The notes: a model not told the origin generated them from the sequence alone. Positions 51,620-60,731 are shown, counted from the first letter of the stretch. The stretch: 64,000 bases of DNA from Bradyrhizobium sp. CCBAU 51765 (GCF_015291725.1 NZ_CP030038.1:3337001-3401000); one strand, 5' to 3'. A program made the numbers and translations.

Positions 51620-52236
51620 TGCGCGAACACTCCGCGGTGGATGCCGGCCCAGGTTGCAATCGGCTCGCAATGATCAGGATGGGGAGGCCGCGATTGCGTG
51701 AACAGGATTGATCGCGTCGTCTTCGGAAAATGCGGCTGCTCGAACACATCGACGAGATCGTCAATGAAGATATCGAGCTGCAGGCTCGCAAGCCGCTCGA
51801 CCTTGGCCGCCAGTGTGTCCTCGAAATAGATATTGCCCACGGCCAGCGCCGCACCGGCGGCGTCGATGAGACCCGCACCCTTCAACCAGCCGCGCGCGGC
51901 CTCGCGCAAGTCGACGCGGTCGGGATCCTGATGGCCGAACTGCGTCTTGTGGCTGACGATATAGACGCTCGCGCCGGCCGCGCGACACGCTGCCAGGAAC
52001 TCGCGGACTCCAGGATAGATCTCGGCGCAGCCAATTCCTTTGCCGTAGACGAACCCTTGCAGTCCCTGCCAGGCAAGCTCGCCGCCCGCGCGGGACCGCA
52101 GATAATCCCGCACCTCGGTCTTCAGCCCGTCCCAGCCCTCCGGCACCAGCCCACGCTGCCGCGCGACGGCGGCAAAGACCTTGTCGTAGCAGATGATCGT
52201 GTTGTCGAAGTCGATGCCGATCCGCACGCCGCTCAC
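51616..52236 (-). CDS. HAD-superfamily phosphatase-like protein
   Basis: A 206-residue HAD protein. Nucleophile motif DFDNT at residues 9-13, motif II near YIVSHK, and a late IDDLVDVFEQ as motif IV. It could remove a phosphate from a sugar phosphate, as GmhB does in heptose synthesis, though it is not GmhB-like in detail. It overlaps both neighbours by 4 bp, which ties it to the kinase-like gene and the epimerase gene. Confidence 0.85.
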   Translation of the reverse strand: MSGVRIGIDFDNTIICYDKVFAAVARQRGLVPEGWDGLKTEVRDYLRSRAGGELAWQGLQGFVYGKGIGCAEIYPGVREFLAACRAAGASVYIVSHKTQFGHQDPDRVDLREAARGWLKGAGLIDAAGAALAVGNIYFEDTLAAKVERLASLQLDIFIDDLVDVFEQPHFPKTTRSILFTQSRPPHPDHCEPIATWAGIHRGVFAQ

Positions 52237-53234
52237 TTCAGGCTGATGTTCTGCATCATCTTGATGTTGAAATACCTGGGGTCGTTGAGCGAGTTCGGCA
52301 GGCGGCCGGCCTTGAAGGCGTCCACGAGGCCGGACACGGCCTGTTCGATCGTGTGCGTCGGCGCAAATCCGAGCTCGCGGCGGATCTTCTCCGAGGAGAC
52401 GTGATAGGAGCGGAGATCGTCGGTCGGCTCGACGGCCACGTCGACATTGTTTCCGACCACCGATTTGACGATGTCGGCGATCTTCATCAGCGAGTGGTTC
52501 TCGTAGCCGATGTTGTAGGTCTTGCCGTCGATCTTCGCGTCATCCTGCTGAAGCAGGAACAGATAGGCCGCGGACATGTCCTCGATGTGCAGGTTGGGCC
52601 GCTTCTGCGTTCCGCCGAACACGCGGATGCGGCCGGTGTTGACCGCGAGGTTGGTCAGGATATTGACGACGACGTCGAGCCGCTGCCGCGGTGCGTAGCC
52701 GCAGACGGTGGCGGGACGAACCGTACAAGTGACGAAGCCGGATGCGGCCTCGTCGGCAAGATCGGTCTCGCACATCGCCTTGAACTTCGAGTAGTCCGTG
52801 AGCGGCTCGCAGGACAGCTCCTCGGTCACCTCGGCCTCGTCCTTGATGCCGTATACGCTGGACGAGGACGCATAGATGAAGCGCTTGATGCCGGCCTTCT
52901 TCGCAGCGCGTACCATCGGACGGAAGCAGTCGTAGTTGATGGACTTGCCGAGCGTCGGATCCAGCTCGAACGAGGGGTCGTTGGAGATGCAGGCGAGGTG
53001 GATCACCGCATTGTTGCCGCGCAGGGCCTCGTTGATCGCGGCCTCATCGCGGATGTCGCCCTTGATCAGGCGCAGATTGGGATTGTCGCGGACGGCGTTG
53101 AAGACGTCCTCGCCATACATGAACAGGTCGAGCACTGTGACCTTGTGGCCCGCCGCCAGCAACTGGGGAACCAGCACGCTGCCGACATAGCCGGCGCCAC
53201 CGGTGACCATCACATTCCATTTCTGACCAATCAC
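52233..53234 (-). CDS. NAD-dependent epimerase/dehydratase
   Basis: A 333-residue extended SDR. GGAGYVGSVLVPQLLAAGH is the cofactor motif; YASSSSVYGI and YSKFK give the catalytic Tyr/Lys. FGGTQKRPNLHIEDM is a nucleotide-sugar-binding stretch. GTG 53234 is chosen because GGAG lies 6-7 nt upstream; the open frame up to 53546 is a shadow of the kinase fusion. It probably acts on the product of the nucleotidyltransferase-kinase fusion encoded next to it. Confidence 0.9.
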   Translation of the reverse strand: MIGQKWNVMVTGGAGYVGSVLVPQLLAAGHKVTVLDLFMYGEDVFNAVRDNPNLRLIKGDIRDEAAINEALRGNNAVIHLACISNDPSFELDPTLGKSINYDCFRPMVRAAKKAGIKRFIYASSSSVYGIKDEAEVTEELSCEPLTDYSKFKAMCETDLADEAASGFVTCTVRPATVCGYAPRQRLDVVVNILTNLAVNTGRIRVFGGTQKRPNLHIEDMSAAYLFLLQQDDAKIDGKTYNIGYENHSLMKIADIVKSVVGNNVDVAVEPTDDLRSYHVSSEKIRRELGFAPTHTIEQAVSGLVDAFKAGRLPNSLNDPRYFNIKMMQNISLK

Positions 53235-53260
53235 TGTCGTTCTCCAGATTCCCGTTCGCG

Positions 53261-54826
53261 TCACTTCAACAACGCGGTGACAAATTTGACCAGCGGCGCC
53301 TTTTCGACCGAGCTGCGGTGGCCGACGATGCCCACCTTGATCGCGCCCGCCGCGTTGCCGATGAAGGCGACGTCTTCGATGTTGCCGCCGGCTGCCACCA
53401 GCGGCGCCGTAATCGTCAGGAAGGCATCGCCGGCACCGACCGTATCCACGACGGTCTTGGTGAAGGCGGGCACGCGGGCGACGCCGGTCTTCGACGAGAA
53501 GGGGTAGCAGCCGAAGGAGCCGTGCGTGATGATCATGTTGTCGCAATCGATCTTGCGGTGCAGGCGGTCCTGGATCACCGAAGCGATGTCGCTGAACTTG
53601 TCGGTGGCCGCCAGGCGCGCTTCCGGCGCGTCGATGCAGACGTAGTCGGCGCGCGGATATTTCGTGATCAGATTGTAGCCGTGGTTTCCGCTGTTGCTCT
53701 GGGCGTTGACCGCAAGGAACTTGGAGTTCGCGATCAGCGTGTCGATCGTGCTGGGTGCGATCATGCCGTGGCCGAAATCGGTGACGATGACCACGTCGCC
53801 GCCGCGCACGCGCTCGGCGGTGACATGGTCGATCTCCTTGCGCTCGGCCTCGTCGAGCGGCGTGTCGTCCATGGTGTAGACTTCGAACAGCTTGTGCAGG
53901 TAGCCCATCTCGACGTACCGCAATTTGCGGGTGGTCGGGCGGCCCTGGATGCGGATCGGAGTGAGCGTGACATTCGGGCGGACATGCGCGCGGATGAACT
54001 CTTCGGGGTAGTCCTTGCCACCCAGCGTCGTGACGATCTCCACCGACTTGCAGAAGCTTGCCACGTGATTGGCCGCGGCAATGACACCGCCGGCAAATTG
54101 CTCGCCGTTCTTGAACAGAGTGGCGACAATGTTCTCCTTCGAGGCCTTTCCGAGCGCCGTGACGTACTGGTATTCGTCGATGATGGTATCGCCGACAAGC
54201 ACGACGTGCATGTCCTGGATCTTGTCGATCAGTTTCAGCAGGCGCTCGGCGCCACCGCCTTCGCGCACCTTCTGGAGGTAATCGCGCAGAGGGGGGTCGT
54301 AGATGTCGAAGTAGCGGTTCATCAGCGACGACGAGCTGAAGGTCACGTCGCGGGTGAAGACGATGCGGCCGCCATGGCGTTCGACGGCCTCCCGCTCGAC
54401 GGCGATCTTGCCGGTGACGTCATCCTCGGGATTCTCGTAGTCGGAGCCCTTCACGTAGATGTCTGGGCGCACGGTATCGAGGATCGGCTCGGCGCTGGAT
54501 GTCCGGTTGATGCCGACCCAGTCGACGGTGCCGAGCGCGGCCAGCATCTCGGCGCGCATGTTCTCCGGAAAGATCGGCCGTCCCGGGCCCTTGTTGACGA
54601 AGCGGTCCGCCGTGACGGTCACGATGACCACATCGGCCTCGTTGCGTGCCGCCAGGATGTGCCGGACGTGGCCGAGATGCACGAGGTCGAACACGCCATG
54701 GCAGAGCGCAACGGTCCGGCCCTCGGCCTGCGCGGCGCGCGCGATCTCGCCCAGTTCCTCGACCGTCTTGATCTTCTGGTGCGGCGCCGGATGAACGGTC
54801 GGCTTGTCGGTCGGAACATTACCCAT
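53261..54826 (-). CDS. bifunctional nucleotidyltransferase-PfkB kinase, HldE-like with reversed domain order
   Basis: A 521-residue fusion. Residues about 35-170 are a cytidylyltransferase-type domain (HGVFDLVHLGHVRHI with His50-x-x-His53, and NRTSSAE). Residues about 200-520 are a PfkB/ribokinase-fold kinase with DTVGAGDAF at 461-469. E. coli HldE has kinase first and adenylyltransferase second; here the order is opposite. Expected activity: phosphorylate a sugar-7-phosphate (or similar) at C1 and activate it as an NDP-sugar. The GmhA-like gene (56081) supports a heptose-type pathway. Confidence 0.9.
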   Translation of the reverse strand: MGNVPTDKPTVHPAPHQKIKTVEELGEIARAAQAEGRTVALCHGVFDLVHLGHVRHILAARNEADVVIVTVTADRFVNKGPGRPIFPENMRAEMLAALGTVDWVGINRTSSAEPILDTVRPDIYVKGSDYENPEDDVTGKIAVEREAVERHGGRIVFTRDVTFSSSSLMNRYFDIYDPPLRDYLQKVREGGGAERLLKLIDKIQDMHVVLVGDTIIDEYQYVTALGKASKENIVATLFKNGEQFAGGVIAAANHVASFCKSVEIVTTLGGKDYPEEFIRAHVRPNVTLTPIRIQGRPTTRKLRYVEMGYLHKLFEVYTMDDTPLDEAERKEIDHVTAERVRGGDVVIVTDFGHGMIAPSTIDTLIANSKFLAVNAQSNSGNHGYNLITKYPRADYVCIDAPEARLAATDKFSDIASVIQDRLHRKIDCDNMIITHGSFGCYPFSSKTGVARVPAFTKTVVDTVGAGDAFLTITAPLVAAGGNIEDVAFIGNAAGAIKVGIVGHRSSVEKAPLVKFVTALLK

Positions 54827-54910
54827 GTGAGTTATCCAAAGCGCGGGTCGGTCTGGCCGGCCCGGAAATGATCGGTTGGCGGCACGAACGTCGGGGTCGA
54901 ACGAGTCTGC

Positions 54911-55948
54911 TCAACGGCCCGCCTTCTGCGCAGTGCCGGACGCCGCATCGCCGTCGTCGCCGAGATATTTGAACCAGTCCTTGGTGGCATCGGCGATCTT
55001 GTCCACCGTCCACAGGGGCGCGTCCCTGTACTGGTCCATCGACTTCAGCATCGTCGCGACGCCATCCTCGAACTTCACCTTCGGCGCCCATTTCAGGACC
55101 CGTTTGATCTTGGCGATGTCGGCGTATGTGCAATCGGGCTCGCCGGGACGCTTGGGAATATGGACCTTGTCGCCGCCGAGAAGCTCGACCAGCCGGTTGA
55201 CGCTGTAGGTGTTGTCCGAACCGACGTTGAATATCTCATGTGAGACATCGGAGCGCGCGGCGGTCACGAAGGCGTCGGCGACATCGCTGACGAAGGTGAA
55301 GTCGCGGGTCTGTTCGCCATCGCCGACCACGGTGAAGGGCTTGCCCGCGAGCTTCTGCGCCATGAACACGCCGAACACGGCACCATAGGTGCCCGTGGTG
55401 CGATGGCGGGGCCCGTACACGTTGAACAGGCGTAGCGCCACGGCAGGCAGTTTGTAGACCTGGCACCAGTGCATGACGCACTGCTCGCCGAGATTCTTGG
55501 TGAGTGCGTAGGGATACATCGGCCGGATCTCGGCGCTCTCCGGCGTCGGATAGGCGTCGGGGATACCGTAGCAGGACGATGACGCCGCATAGACGAAGCG
55601 GCGGACGCCCGCGTGCCGCGCAGCCTCGAGAACATTGACCGTGCCGTCCACGTTGGCGCGGTGATACGGGATCGGGGACTCGATCGAGGGAACGATGTCA
55701 GCCAGTGCCGCGAGATGGAAGACCCAATCGACACCGTGGAAATACGGTTTGATCGCGTCGAGGTCGGTGACGTCCGCCCGTACGACCTTCAATTGGCTCG
55801 AACTGGCGCGCGCGGCCAAATTTTCGGCGCGTCCGATAACGAAATTATCGAGCGCAATAACTTCATGGCCATCGTCGAGCAGGCGATCGACGAGGTGGCT
55901 GCCAATGAAACCGGCGCCGCCAGTAACGATGCATTTCATGGGGAACAT
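54911..55948 (-). CDS. NAD-dependent epimerase/dehydratase
   Basis: A 345-residue extended SDR with [32 protein letters not shown] (catalytic Tyr/Lys) and [10 protein letters not shown]. This resembles UDP-glucose 4-epimerase/WbpP-like enzymes that change sugar stereochemistry in nucleotide-linked form. ATG 55948 or ATG 55939 is the start; the family begins at the latter. It is the first gene of the minus-strand series and reads divergently from the SIS gene. Confidence 0.92.
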   Translation of the reverse strand: MFPMKCIVTGGAGFIGSHLVDRLLDDGHEVIALDNFVIGRAENLAARASSSQLKVVRADVTDLDAIKPYFHGVDWVFHLAALADIVPSIESPIPYHRANVDGTVNVLEAARHAGVRRFVYAASSSCYGIPDAYPTPESAEIRPMYPYALTKNLGEQCVMHWCQVYKLPAVALRLFNVYGPRHRTTGTYGAVFGVFMAQKLAGKPFTVVGDGEQTRDFTFVSDVADAFVTAARSDVSHEIFNVGSDNTYSVNRLVELLGGDKVHIPKRPGEPDCTYADIAKIKRVLKWAPKVKFEDGVATMLKSMDQYRDAPLWTVDKIADATKDWFKYLGDDGDAASGTAQKAGR

Positions 55949-56080
55949 CCGTGACGCGAATGCCCAGCGAAACAGGCTCGCCAATGTTGAGTGAAACCCG
56001 AAAGCCGACTATCAGCCGCTCGCAAACTTTGCAAGTATTATACCTTTGCAATCCATGGTAATAGTCGGTATCACCCGGAC
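55949..56080. promoter_or_regulatory. divergent promoter region with inverted repeat
   Basis: 132 bp between divergent units. A perfect TATAAT on the minus strand (complement of 56037-56042) could be the -10 of the main island operon. An 8-bp inverted repeat CCGACTAT (56005-56012) / ATAGTCGG (56061-56068) and two direct TTTGCAA copies (56028-56034, 56045-56051) flank it. This is the most AT-rich stretch nearby. Confidence 0.5.
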
Positions 56081-56692
56081 ATGTTGCAATCGAGCCGCCA
56101 GCCCATGCCCGCCGAGTCCGTCGATCCCGACCACAAGGCCTTTCTCGACGACTACGTGGGCCGCCTGCATCGCGCGACGGCGATCGACGACGGTATTTTT
56201 GCCAGGATCTCCGCCACGCGCGCGTCCTGGTTGCGCACGCGAGAGCAGGGCGGTCGCGTCATCTTCATCGGCAATGGCGGCTCAGCCGGCATCGCCTCGC
56301 ATCTGGCGATCGATCTGGCGAAGAATGCGTCGGTGCCTGCACTTTGCTTCAGCGATGCGAGCATGATGTCGTGCCTTGCCAACGACTACGGCTTCGAGGA
56401 CTGGATCGCGCACGCAGTACGCCTGAATGCCCGCGCCGGCGATTGCCTCGTCGCGATCAGTTCGTCCGGACGTTCGAAGAACATCCTCAATGCGGTGGCG
56501 CAGGCGCGCACGATGAAGCTCGACGTGATCACGCTGTCGGGCATGAATGCGGACAATCCGCTGCGCAACCTCGGCGACGTCAATTTCTGGGTCGACAGCC
56601 GCAGCTACAACATTGTCGAGACCACGCACCAGTTCTGGATGATGGCCGCAATCGACCTCGTCATCGGTCGTGCGGAATATCCGGCGTCCTGA
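56081..56692 (+). CDS. SIS-domain sugar isomerase, GmhA-like
   Basis: A 203-residue SIS-fold protein. FIGNGGSAGIASHLAIDLAK is the phosphosugar-binding GmhA signature, as is VAISSSGRSKNILNAVA. GmhA converts sedoheptulose-7-phosphate to a heptose-7-phosphate; the cluster also has an HldE-like fusion and a split transketolase. ATG 56081 is used; 56105 is an alternative. First gene of the divergent plus-strand unit. Confidence 0.88.
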   Translation: MLQSSRQPMPAESVDPDHKAFLDDYVGRLHRATAIDDGIFARISATRASWLRTREQGGRVIFIGNGGSAGIASHLAIDLAKNASVPALCFSDASMMSCLANDYGFEDWIAHAVRLNARAGDCLVAISSSGRSKNILNAVAQARTMKLDVITLSGMNADNPLRNLGDVNFWVDSRSYNIVETTHQFWMMAAIDLVIGRAEYPAS

Positions 56693-56704
56693 GGCGGGCA
56701 TTCG

Positions 56705-57727
56705 ATGCAGTCGCGATTCAAGCATGCGGCCCTGTTTTCGGTGAAGCTGCTGCTGTCAGTCGCGGTGCTGGTCTACATCGCGCGCGGCCTCGACCTGCGC
56801 CAATTGCGAACTCATCTCGTCTCGGTCGATCCTGTCCTGTTCGTCGTCGCGTTTGCGCTGATCTTCTTCCAGACCTTCGTGCTCAACGGCCGGTGGGAGC
56901 TGATCATGCGCGCGCTCGGCGTGCCGCTGAACTGGCTCGCGGGCTGGCGGATCCTCATGATCAGCCTCTGGTTCAATCAGGTGTTGCCGTCGTCGGTCGG
57001 CGGGGACGCGGTGCGGATGTGGCTGCTCCGCCAACGTGGCGTGCAGTGGTCGGAGGCGGTCAAGGGCGTTGCGGCAGACCGCTTCACGGCGTTGATCGGG
57101 CTGATCGTGTTGATGGTGGCCGGATTGCCGTTTCTGCTGTCACGCGTGTCCAATCCGGCCGCGATCCTGGCCATCGGCGGACTGACGCTCGCGGGCGTCG
57201 CCGGCACCGTGGTCCTGTTGACGCTCGACCGTCTGCCGAAACGCCTCATTGCGCTTCCCGCGATCGCAAGCTTCGTCCGGTTCGGAACGCTCGTCAGGTT
57301 TCTTCTGCTGCAATCCGAGCGCCGTGGTCTGCTGTTCGGATCCGCGCTTCTCATCCATCTCGTGACGGCGGCGGCCTGCTACACCCTGGCGCGCGGAGTC
57401 GGAGCGCAGCTTTCCGTGCTGGACGCGGGCATCCTGATCCCGCCGGTCGTGCTGTTGACGGCCGTTCCGATCTCGATCAGCGGCTGGGGCGTTCGCGAAG
57501 GGGCGATGGTCGCCTGCCTCGGTCTTGCGGGTGTGCCGTCCGAGGAAGCGCTCTCGGTTTCACTCCTCTTGGGTGCCATCAGCGTGATCGTTGGCCTCGT
57601 CGGCGGCGTGATTTGGCTGGCGAGTCCGGAGCGCGGGTCGTATTCCGCTGACAAGGCCGCCAGGGCGGCGGAGGAAGCGCCCGGTTTCGCGCTGGGGCAG
57701 GGCACGGAAGTCTCGAGCCACTCATGA
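56705..57727 (+). CDS. flippase-like membrane protein (LPG-synthase TM/UPF0104)
   Basis: A 340-residue polytopic protein with about eight helices. FNQVLPSSVGGDAVRMWLL and ISISGWGVREGAM are typical of the lysylphosphatidylglycerol synthase transmembrane/UPF0104 family. Members in glycan loci are thought to move lipid-linked intermediates, but evidence is limited. It lies 12 bp after the SIS gene. Confidence 0.88.
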   Translation: MQSRFKHAALFSVKLLLSVAVLVYIARGLDLRQLRTHLVSVDPVLFVVAFALIFFQTFVLNGRWELIMRALGVPLNWLAGWRILMISLWFNQVLPSSVGGDAVRMWLLRQRGVQWSEAVKGVAADRFTALIGLIVLMVAGLPFLLSRVSNPAAILAIGGLTLAGVAGTVVLLTLDRLPKRLIALPAIASFVRFGTLVRFLLLQSERRGLLFGSALLIHLVTAAACYTLARGVGAQLSVLDAGILIPPVVLLTAVPISISGWGVREGAMVACLGLAGVPSEEALSVSLLLGAISVIVGLVGGVIWLASPERGSYSADKAARAAEEAPGFALGQGTEVSSHS

Positions 57728-57809
57728 CCTGCGTAAGCCCATTGCCGATCTGGTCTTCACAGGATGGGATTATCTCATTCGCTCGCGTATCTCATATCTC
57801 GGTTTCACG

Positions 57810-59078
57810 ATGAAAAACCTGTTCTACGTCCGCCAAACTTGCCGCCTCTGCCATTCGGACAAGCAGGAGCTGGTCGTTCCGATGGCAGGCATGCCCATCG
57901 GCACGCCGAACTTCCAGGTGCCGGACGCCAGCGTCGACGATCCCGTCTTCCGGGCCGCGGTACCGATGGCGCTGCATCTGTGCCGGGACTGCGGCCACCT
58001 CCAGATTCTCCATGTCGGCAATCCGGAGATCCAGTACCGCAACTACGTCTATACCACCTCGCTCTCGCTCGGCTTGCGGGAGCATTTCGCAGGCTATGCC
58101 AATGACGTCGTCAGCCGCTTCGGGATCGCGCCGGGCTCGCTTGTCGTCGAACTCGGCAGCAATGACGGATCGTTGCTCGGCTTCTTTAGGGAGCGCGGCA
58201 TGCGGGTGCTGGGTGTCGATCCCGCTGTCGACATCGCGCGGCGTGCGACGGAAGCCGGGATTGAGACCATCGGCGATTTCTTCACGGACGCGATCGGGCA
58301 CCGCATCCTGCAAAGCCATGGTGCGGCGAGCGTCGTGATCGCCAACAACATGATCGCCAATGTCGACAATCTCGATCCGCTGGTGATCGGGGTTCGCGAC
58401 GTGCTTGCACCGGACGGATTGTTCGTCTTCGAGACGCAGTACGGCGTCGATGTCACCGAGAAGAACCTGCTCGACACCGTCTATCACGAGCATCTGTCCT
58501 ATTTTAACATCAAGCCGTTGACGCGCTTCTTCGCGCGGCTCGGCATGGAAGTGATCGACGTTCAGCACATCTGGACCAAGGGCGGCTCGATCCGCGTGAC
58601 GGTCCAGCGCGCCGGCGGTGCGAAGAAGCCGTCAGCGGAGGTCGCGAGGTTCATCGCCGAGGAGGACCGGCTCGGCGTCGATCAGCCGGCCTATTATGCG
58701 CCCTATGTGAAGAGGATCGCGGCCATCCGCGACGAGCTGGTCGCGATGGCCGATGCCGCCCATGCGCGGGGGCAGCTGGTCGCCGGCTACGGTGTGTCGG
58801 TCGGCACCACGACGCTGCTCCCGCAGTTCGGCCTGGAGAACAAGATCGACTTCCTGGTGGACGACGACCCCAAGAAGGGGAACGTGATGGCAGGCCCGGG
58901 TTACGACATTCCGATTCTGCCCCCGGCGGCCCTTTACGAGCGCAAGCCAGCGTTCGTCGTAGTCTTCGCCTGGCGCTATGTCGACCCGATCCGGGCCAAG
59001 CATGCCCGCTATTTCGCCGAGGGTGGAAAATTCGTGGTGCCGCTCCCGGGTGTCTCCATGGTCGACCGGGCCGACTGA
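57810..59078 (+). CDS. zinc-containing C-methyltransferase
   Basis: A 422-residue protein: N-terminal zinc domain (CRLCH at residues 11-15 and CRDCGH), SAM motif LVVELGSNDGSLLGFF, YHEHLSYFN near the catalytic site, and a C-terminal half with VAGYGVSVGTTTLLPQF. This is the TylC3/NovU sugar C-methyltransferase architecture. It is similar in plan to the protein at 38633. Last gene before the secE promoter. Confidence 0.9.
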   Translation: MKNLFYVRQTCRLCHSDKQELVVPMAGMPIGTPNFQVPDASVDDPVFRAAVPMALHLCRDCGHLQILHVGNPEIQYRNYVYTTSLSLGLREHFAGYANDVVSRFGIAPGSLVVELGSNDGSLLGFFRERGMRVLGVDPAVDIARRATEAGIETIGDFFTDAIGHRILQSHGAASVVIANNMIANVDNLDPLVIGVRDVLAPDGLFVFETQYGVDVTEKNLLDTVYHEHLSYFNIKPLTRFFARLGMEVIDVQHIWTKGGSIRVTVQRAGGAKKPSAEVARFIAEEDRLGVDQPAYYAPYVKRIAAIRDELVAMADAAHARGQLVAGYGVSVGTTTLLPQFGLENKIDFLVDDDPKKGNVMAGPGYDIPILPPAALYERKPAFVVVFAWRYVDPIRAKHARYFAEGGKFVVPLPGVSMVDRAD

Positions 59079-59213
59079 TCCGGGCGGCGGGTTGGCAGGG
59101 AGGTTCCGGGGCTGATCTCGTCCCTGCTGGGACGGGAGATAAGTCCTTGATCCTCCTTGGGGTGTGCATGGGTTGCCTGAGGACGCCGGTTTCTCGCCGC
59201 GAAGCCGCGTATC

Positions 59214-59242
59214 TTGACCTTTGGCCCCATCCGCAGTATTTA
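59214..59242 (+). promoter_or_regulatory. sigma70-like promoter of the secE-nusG-rplK-rplA block
   Basis: TTGACC (59214-59219), a 17-bp spacer and TATTTA (59237-59242) make a good vegetative promoter about 175 nt upstream of secE. The rest of the 338-bp stretch 59079-59416 shows no gene. Confidence 0.65.
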
Positions 59243-59416
59243 CCCGGCACTCGCAGCCGGCCCGTTAGACGCGGATCTCCGGCGCGGCTTTGAAATCCCC
59301 GAACAATCGAGCCCGGCTTCCGGCTCATCCTTCGAGACAGAGGGCTGGGCCAACGGCGGCTGTTCGGATCCCCGAAATTCATTCGCGTCTGTCGACGGAC
59401 GTTGGACATCAAAACG

Positions 59417-59608
59417 ATGGCAGTCAGCCCGTTCAAGTTCTTGCAGGAAGTGCGTTCGGAGACCGCCAAGGTCACTTGGCCGACCCGTCGTGAGACCACG
59501 ATCACCACCATCATGGTGTTCGTCATGGTCGCCGTCGCCTCGATCTTCTTCTTCGCCGCCGACCAGATCATCCGCTACCTCATCACCTTCCTCCTGGGCA
59601 TTCACTGA
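59417..59608 (+). CDS. secE: preprotein translocase subunit SecE
   Basis: A 63-residue single-span SecE: an amphipathic N-terminal part with EVRSETAKVTWPTRRET, then one hydrophobic helix. It is an essential partner of SecY and SecG in the inner membrane. ATG 59417 (MAVSPFKF) is preferred over TTG 59402. The stop shares a base with the nusG start. Confidence 0.96.
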   Translation: MAVSPFKFLQEVRSETAKVTWPTRRETTITTIMVFVMVAVASIFFFAADQIIRYLITFLLGIH

Positions 59609-60162
59609 TGGCAACGGCAACCGCTCAATTGTCCGACAAGCGCTGGTACATCGTTCACGCCTATTCGAACTTCGAGAAGAAGGTCGCCGAATCGATCCGC
59701 GAGCAGGCCAAGCAGCGCGGCCTCGAGGATCTGTTCGAGCTGGTGCTGGTTCCGACCGAGAAGGTTACGGAAGTGCGCCGCGGCCGCAAGATCGATGCCG
59801 AGCGCAAGTTCTTCCCAGGTTATGTGCTGGTGAAGATGAAGCTGACCGACGAGGCGTTCCATCTGATCAAGAACACGCCGAAGGTAACGGGCTTCCTCGG
59901 CGCGGAAAACAAGCCGATGCCGATCTCTGAGGCCGAGGCCATGCGCATCCTGCACCAGGTGCAGGAGGGTGTGGAACGGCCGAAGGCGTCGGTCTCGTTC
60001 GAGATCGGCGAGAACGTGCGCGTGGCCGACGGCCCGTTCGCCTCGTTCTCGGGTGTCGTCGAGGAGATCGACGAGGCGCGCTCGCGCGTGAAGGTCGCGG
60101 TGTCGATCTTCGGCCGCGCAACGCCGGTCGAGCTGGAATTCGGTCAGGTCGAGAAGGTCTGA
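59608..60162 (+). CDS. nusG: transcription termination/antitermination factor NusG
   Basis: A 184-residue NusG. The N-terminal NGN domain (KRWYIVHAYSNFEKKVAESI, FFPGYVLVKM) binds RNA polymerase; the C-terminal KOW domain (GENVRVADGPFASFSGVVEEID) contacts NusE or Rho. It couples transcription and translation. ATG 59608 overlaps the secE stop. Confidence 0.97.
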   Translation: MATATAQLSDKRWYIVHAYSNFEKKVAESIREQAKQRGLEDLFELVLVPTEKVTEVRRGRKIDAERKFFPGYVLVKMKLTDEAFHLIKNTPKVTGFLGAENKPMPISEAEAMRILHQVQEGVERPKASVSFEIGENVRVADGPFASFSGVVEEIDEARSRVKVAVSIFGRATPVELEFGQVEKV

Positions 60163-60263
60163 CCGGACGAGGCGTGAGGCTTCAGGCCTTGCGCGACAAG
60201 AGGCCGTGGGAGGACGAGGGCGGTTGCCAGCCGCACATCGATCCCGACCACGAACCTGAAACC

Positions 60264-60280
60264 GCCGGCGACATGCCGGC
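60264..60280 (+). promoter_or_regulatory. hairpin upstream of rplK
   Basis: GCCGGC-GACAT-GCCGGC (6-bp stem, 5-nt loop) ends 4 nt before the AGGAG of rplK. The nusG-rplK spacer is where L1 autoregulation of L11-L1 operons usually acts; this hairpin is a candidate part of that site. Confidence 0.4.
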
Positions 60281-60296
60281 ACAACAGGAGTGATAC

Positions 60297-60725
60297 ATGG
60301 CAAAGAAAGTGACCGGATACCTGAAGCTTCAGGTCCCGGCCGGTGCGGCGAATCCTTCGCCCCCGATCGGTCCCGCGCTTGGTCAGCGCGGTCTCAACAT
60401 CATGGAGTTCTGCAAGGCATTCAACGCCCAGACCCAGAAGGAAGAGAAGAACACCCCGATTCCCGTCGTGATCACGATCTACGCCGATCGTTCGTTCACG
60501 TTCGAGATGAAGACCCCCCCGATGTCCTTCTTCCTCAAGCAGGCTGCCAAGATCCAGTCCGGCTCGAAGGCGCCGGGCCGCGACAAGGCCGGCAAGGTGA
60601 CCAAGGCGCAGGTGCGCGAGATCGCCGAGAAGAAGATGAAGGACTTGAATTGCGACACCATCGAAGCGGCCATGAAGATGGTCGAGGGCTCTGCCCGTTC
60701 GATGGGTCTGGAAGTTGCGGGGTAA
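60297..60725 (+). CDS. rplK: 50S ribosomal protein L11
   Basis: A 142-residue L11. The N-terminal [20 protein letters not shown] and [16 protein letters not shown] (thiostrepton/GTPase-centre region) and the C-terminal rRNA-binding domain are intact. Its start has AACAGGAG upstream. Co-transcribed with rplA, 6 bp downstream. Confidence 0.98.
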   Translation: MAKKVTGYLKLQVPAGAANPSPPIGPALGQRGLNIMEFCKAFNAQTQKEEKNTPIPVVITIYADRSFTFEMKTPPMSFFLKQAAKIQSGSKAPGRDKAGKVTKAQVREIAEKKMKDLNCDTIEAAMKMVEGSARSMGLEVAG

Positions 60726-60731
60726 GCGGTC

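Noticed and set aside
34100..59400. tRNA-Trp as an integrase attachment site
   Set aside because: No copy of the tRNA 3' end was found near the secE end of the island and no integrase gene is present.
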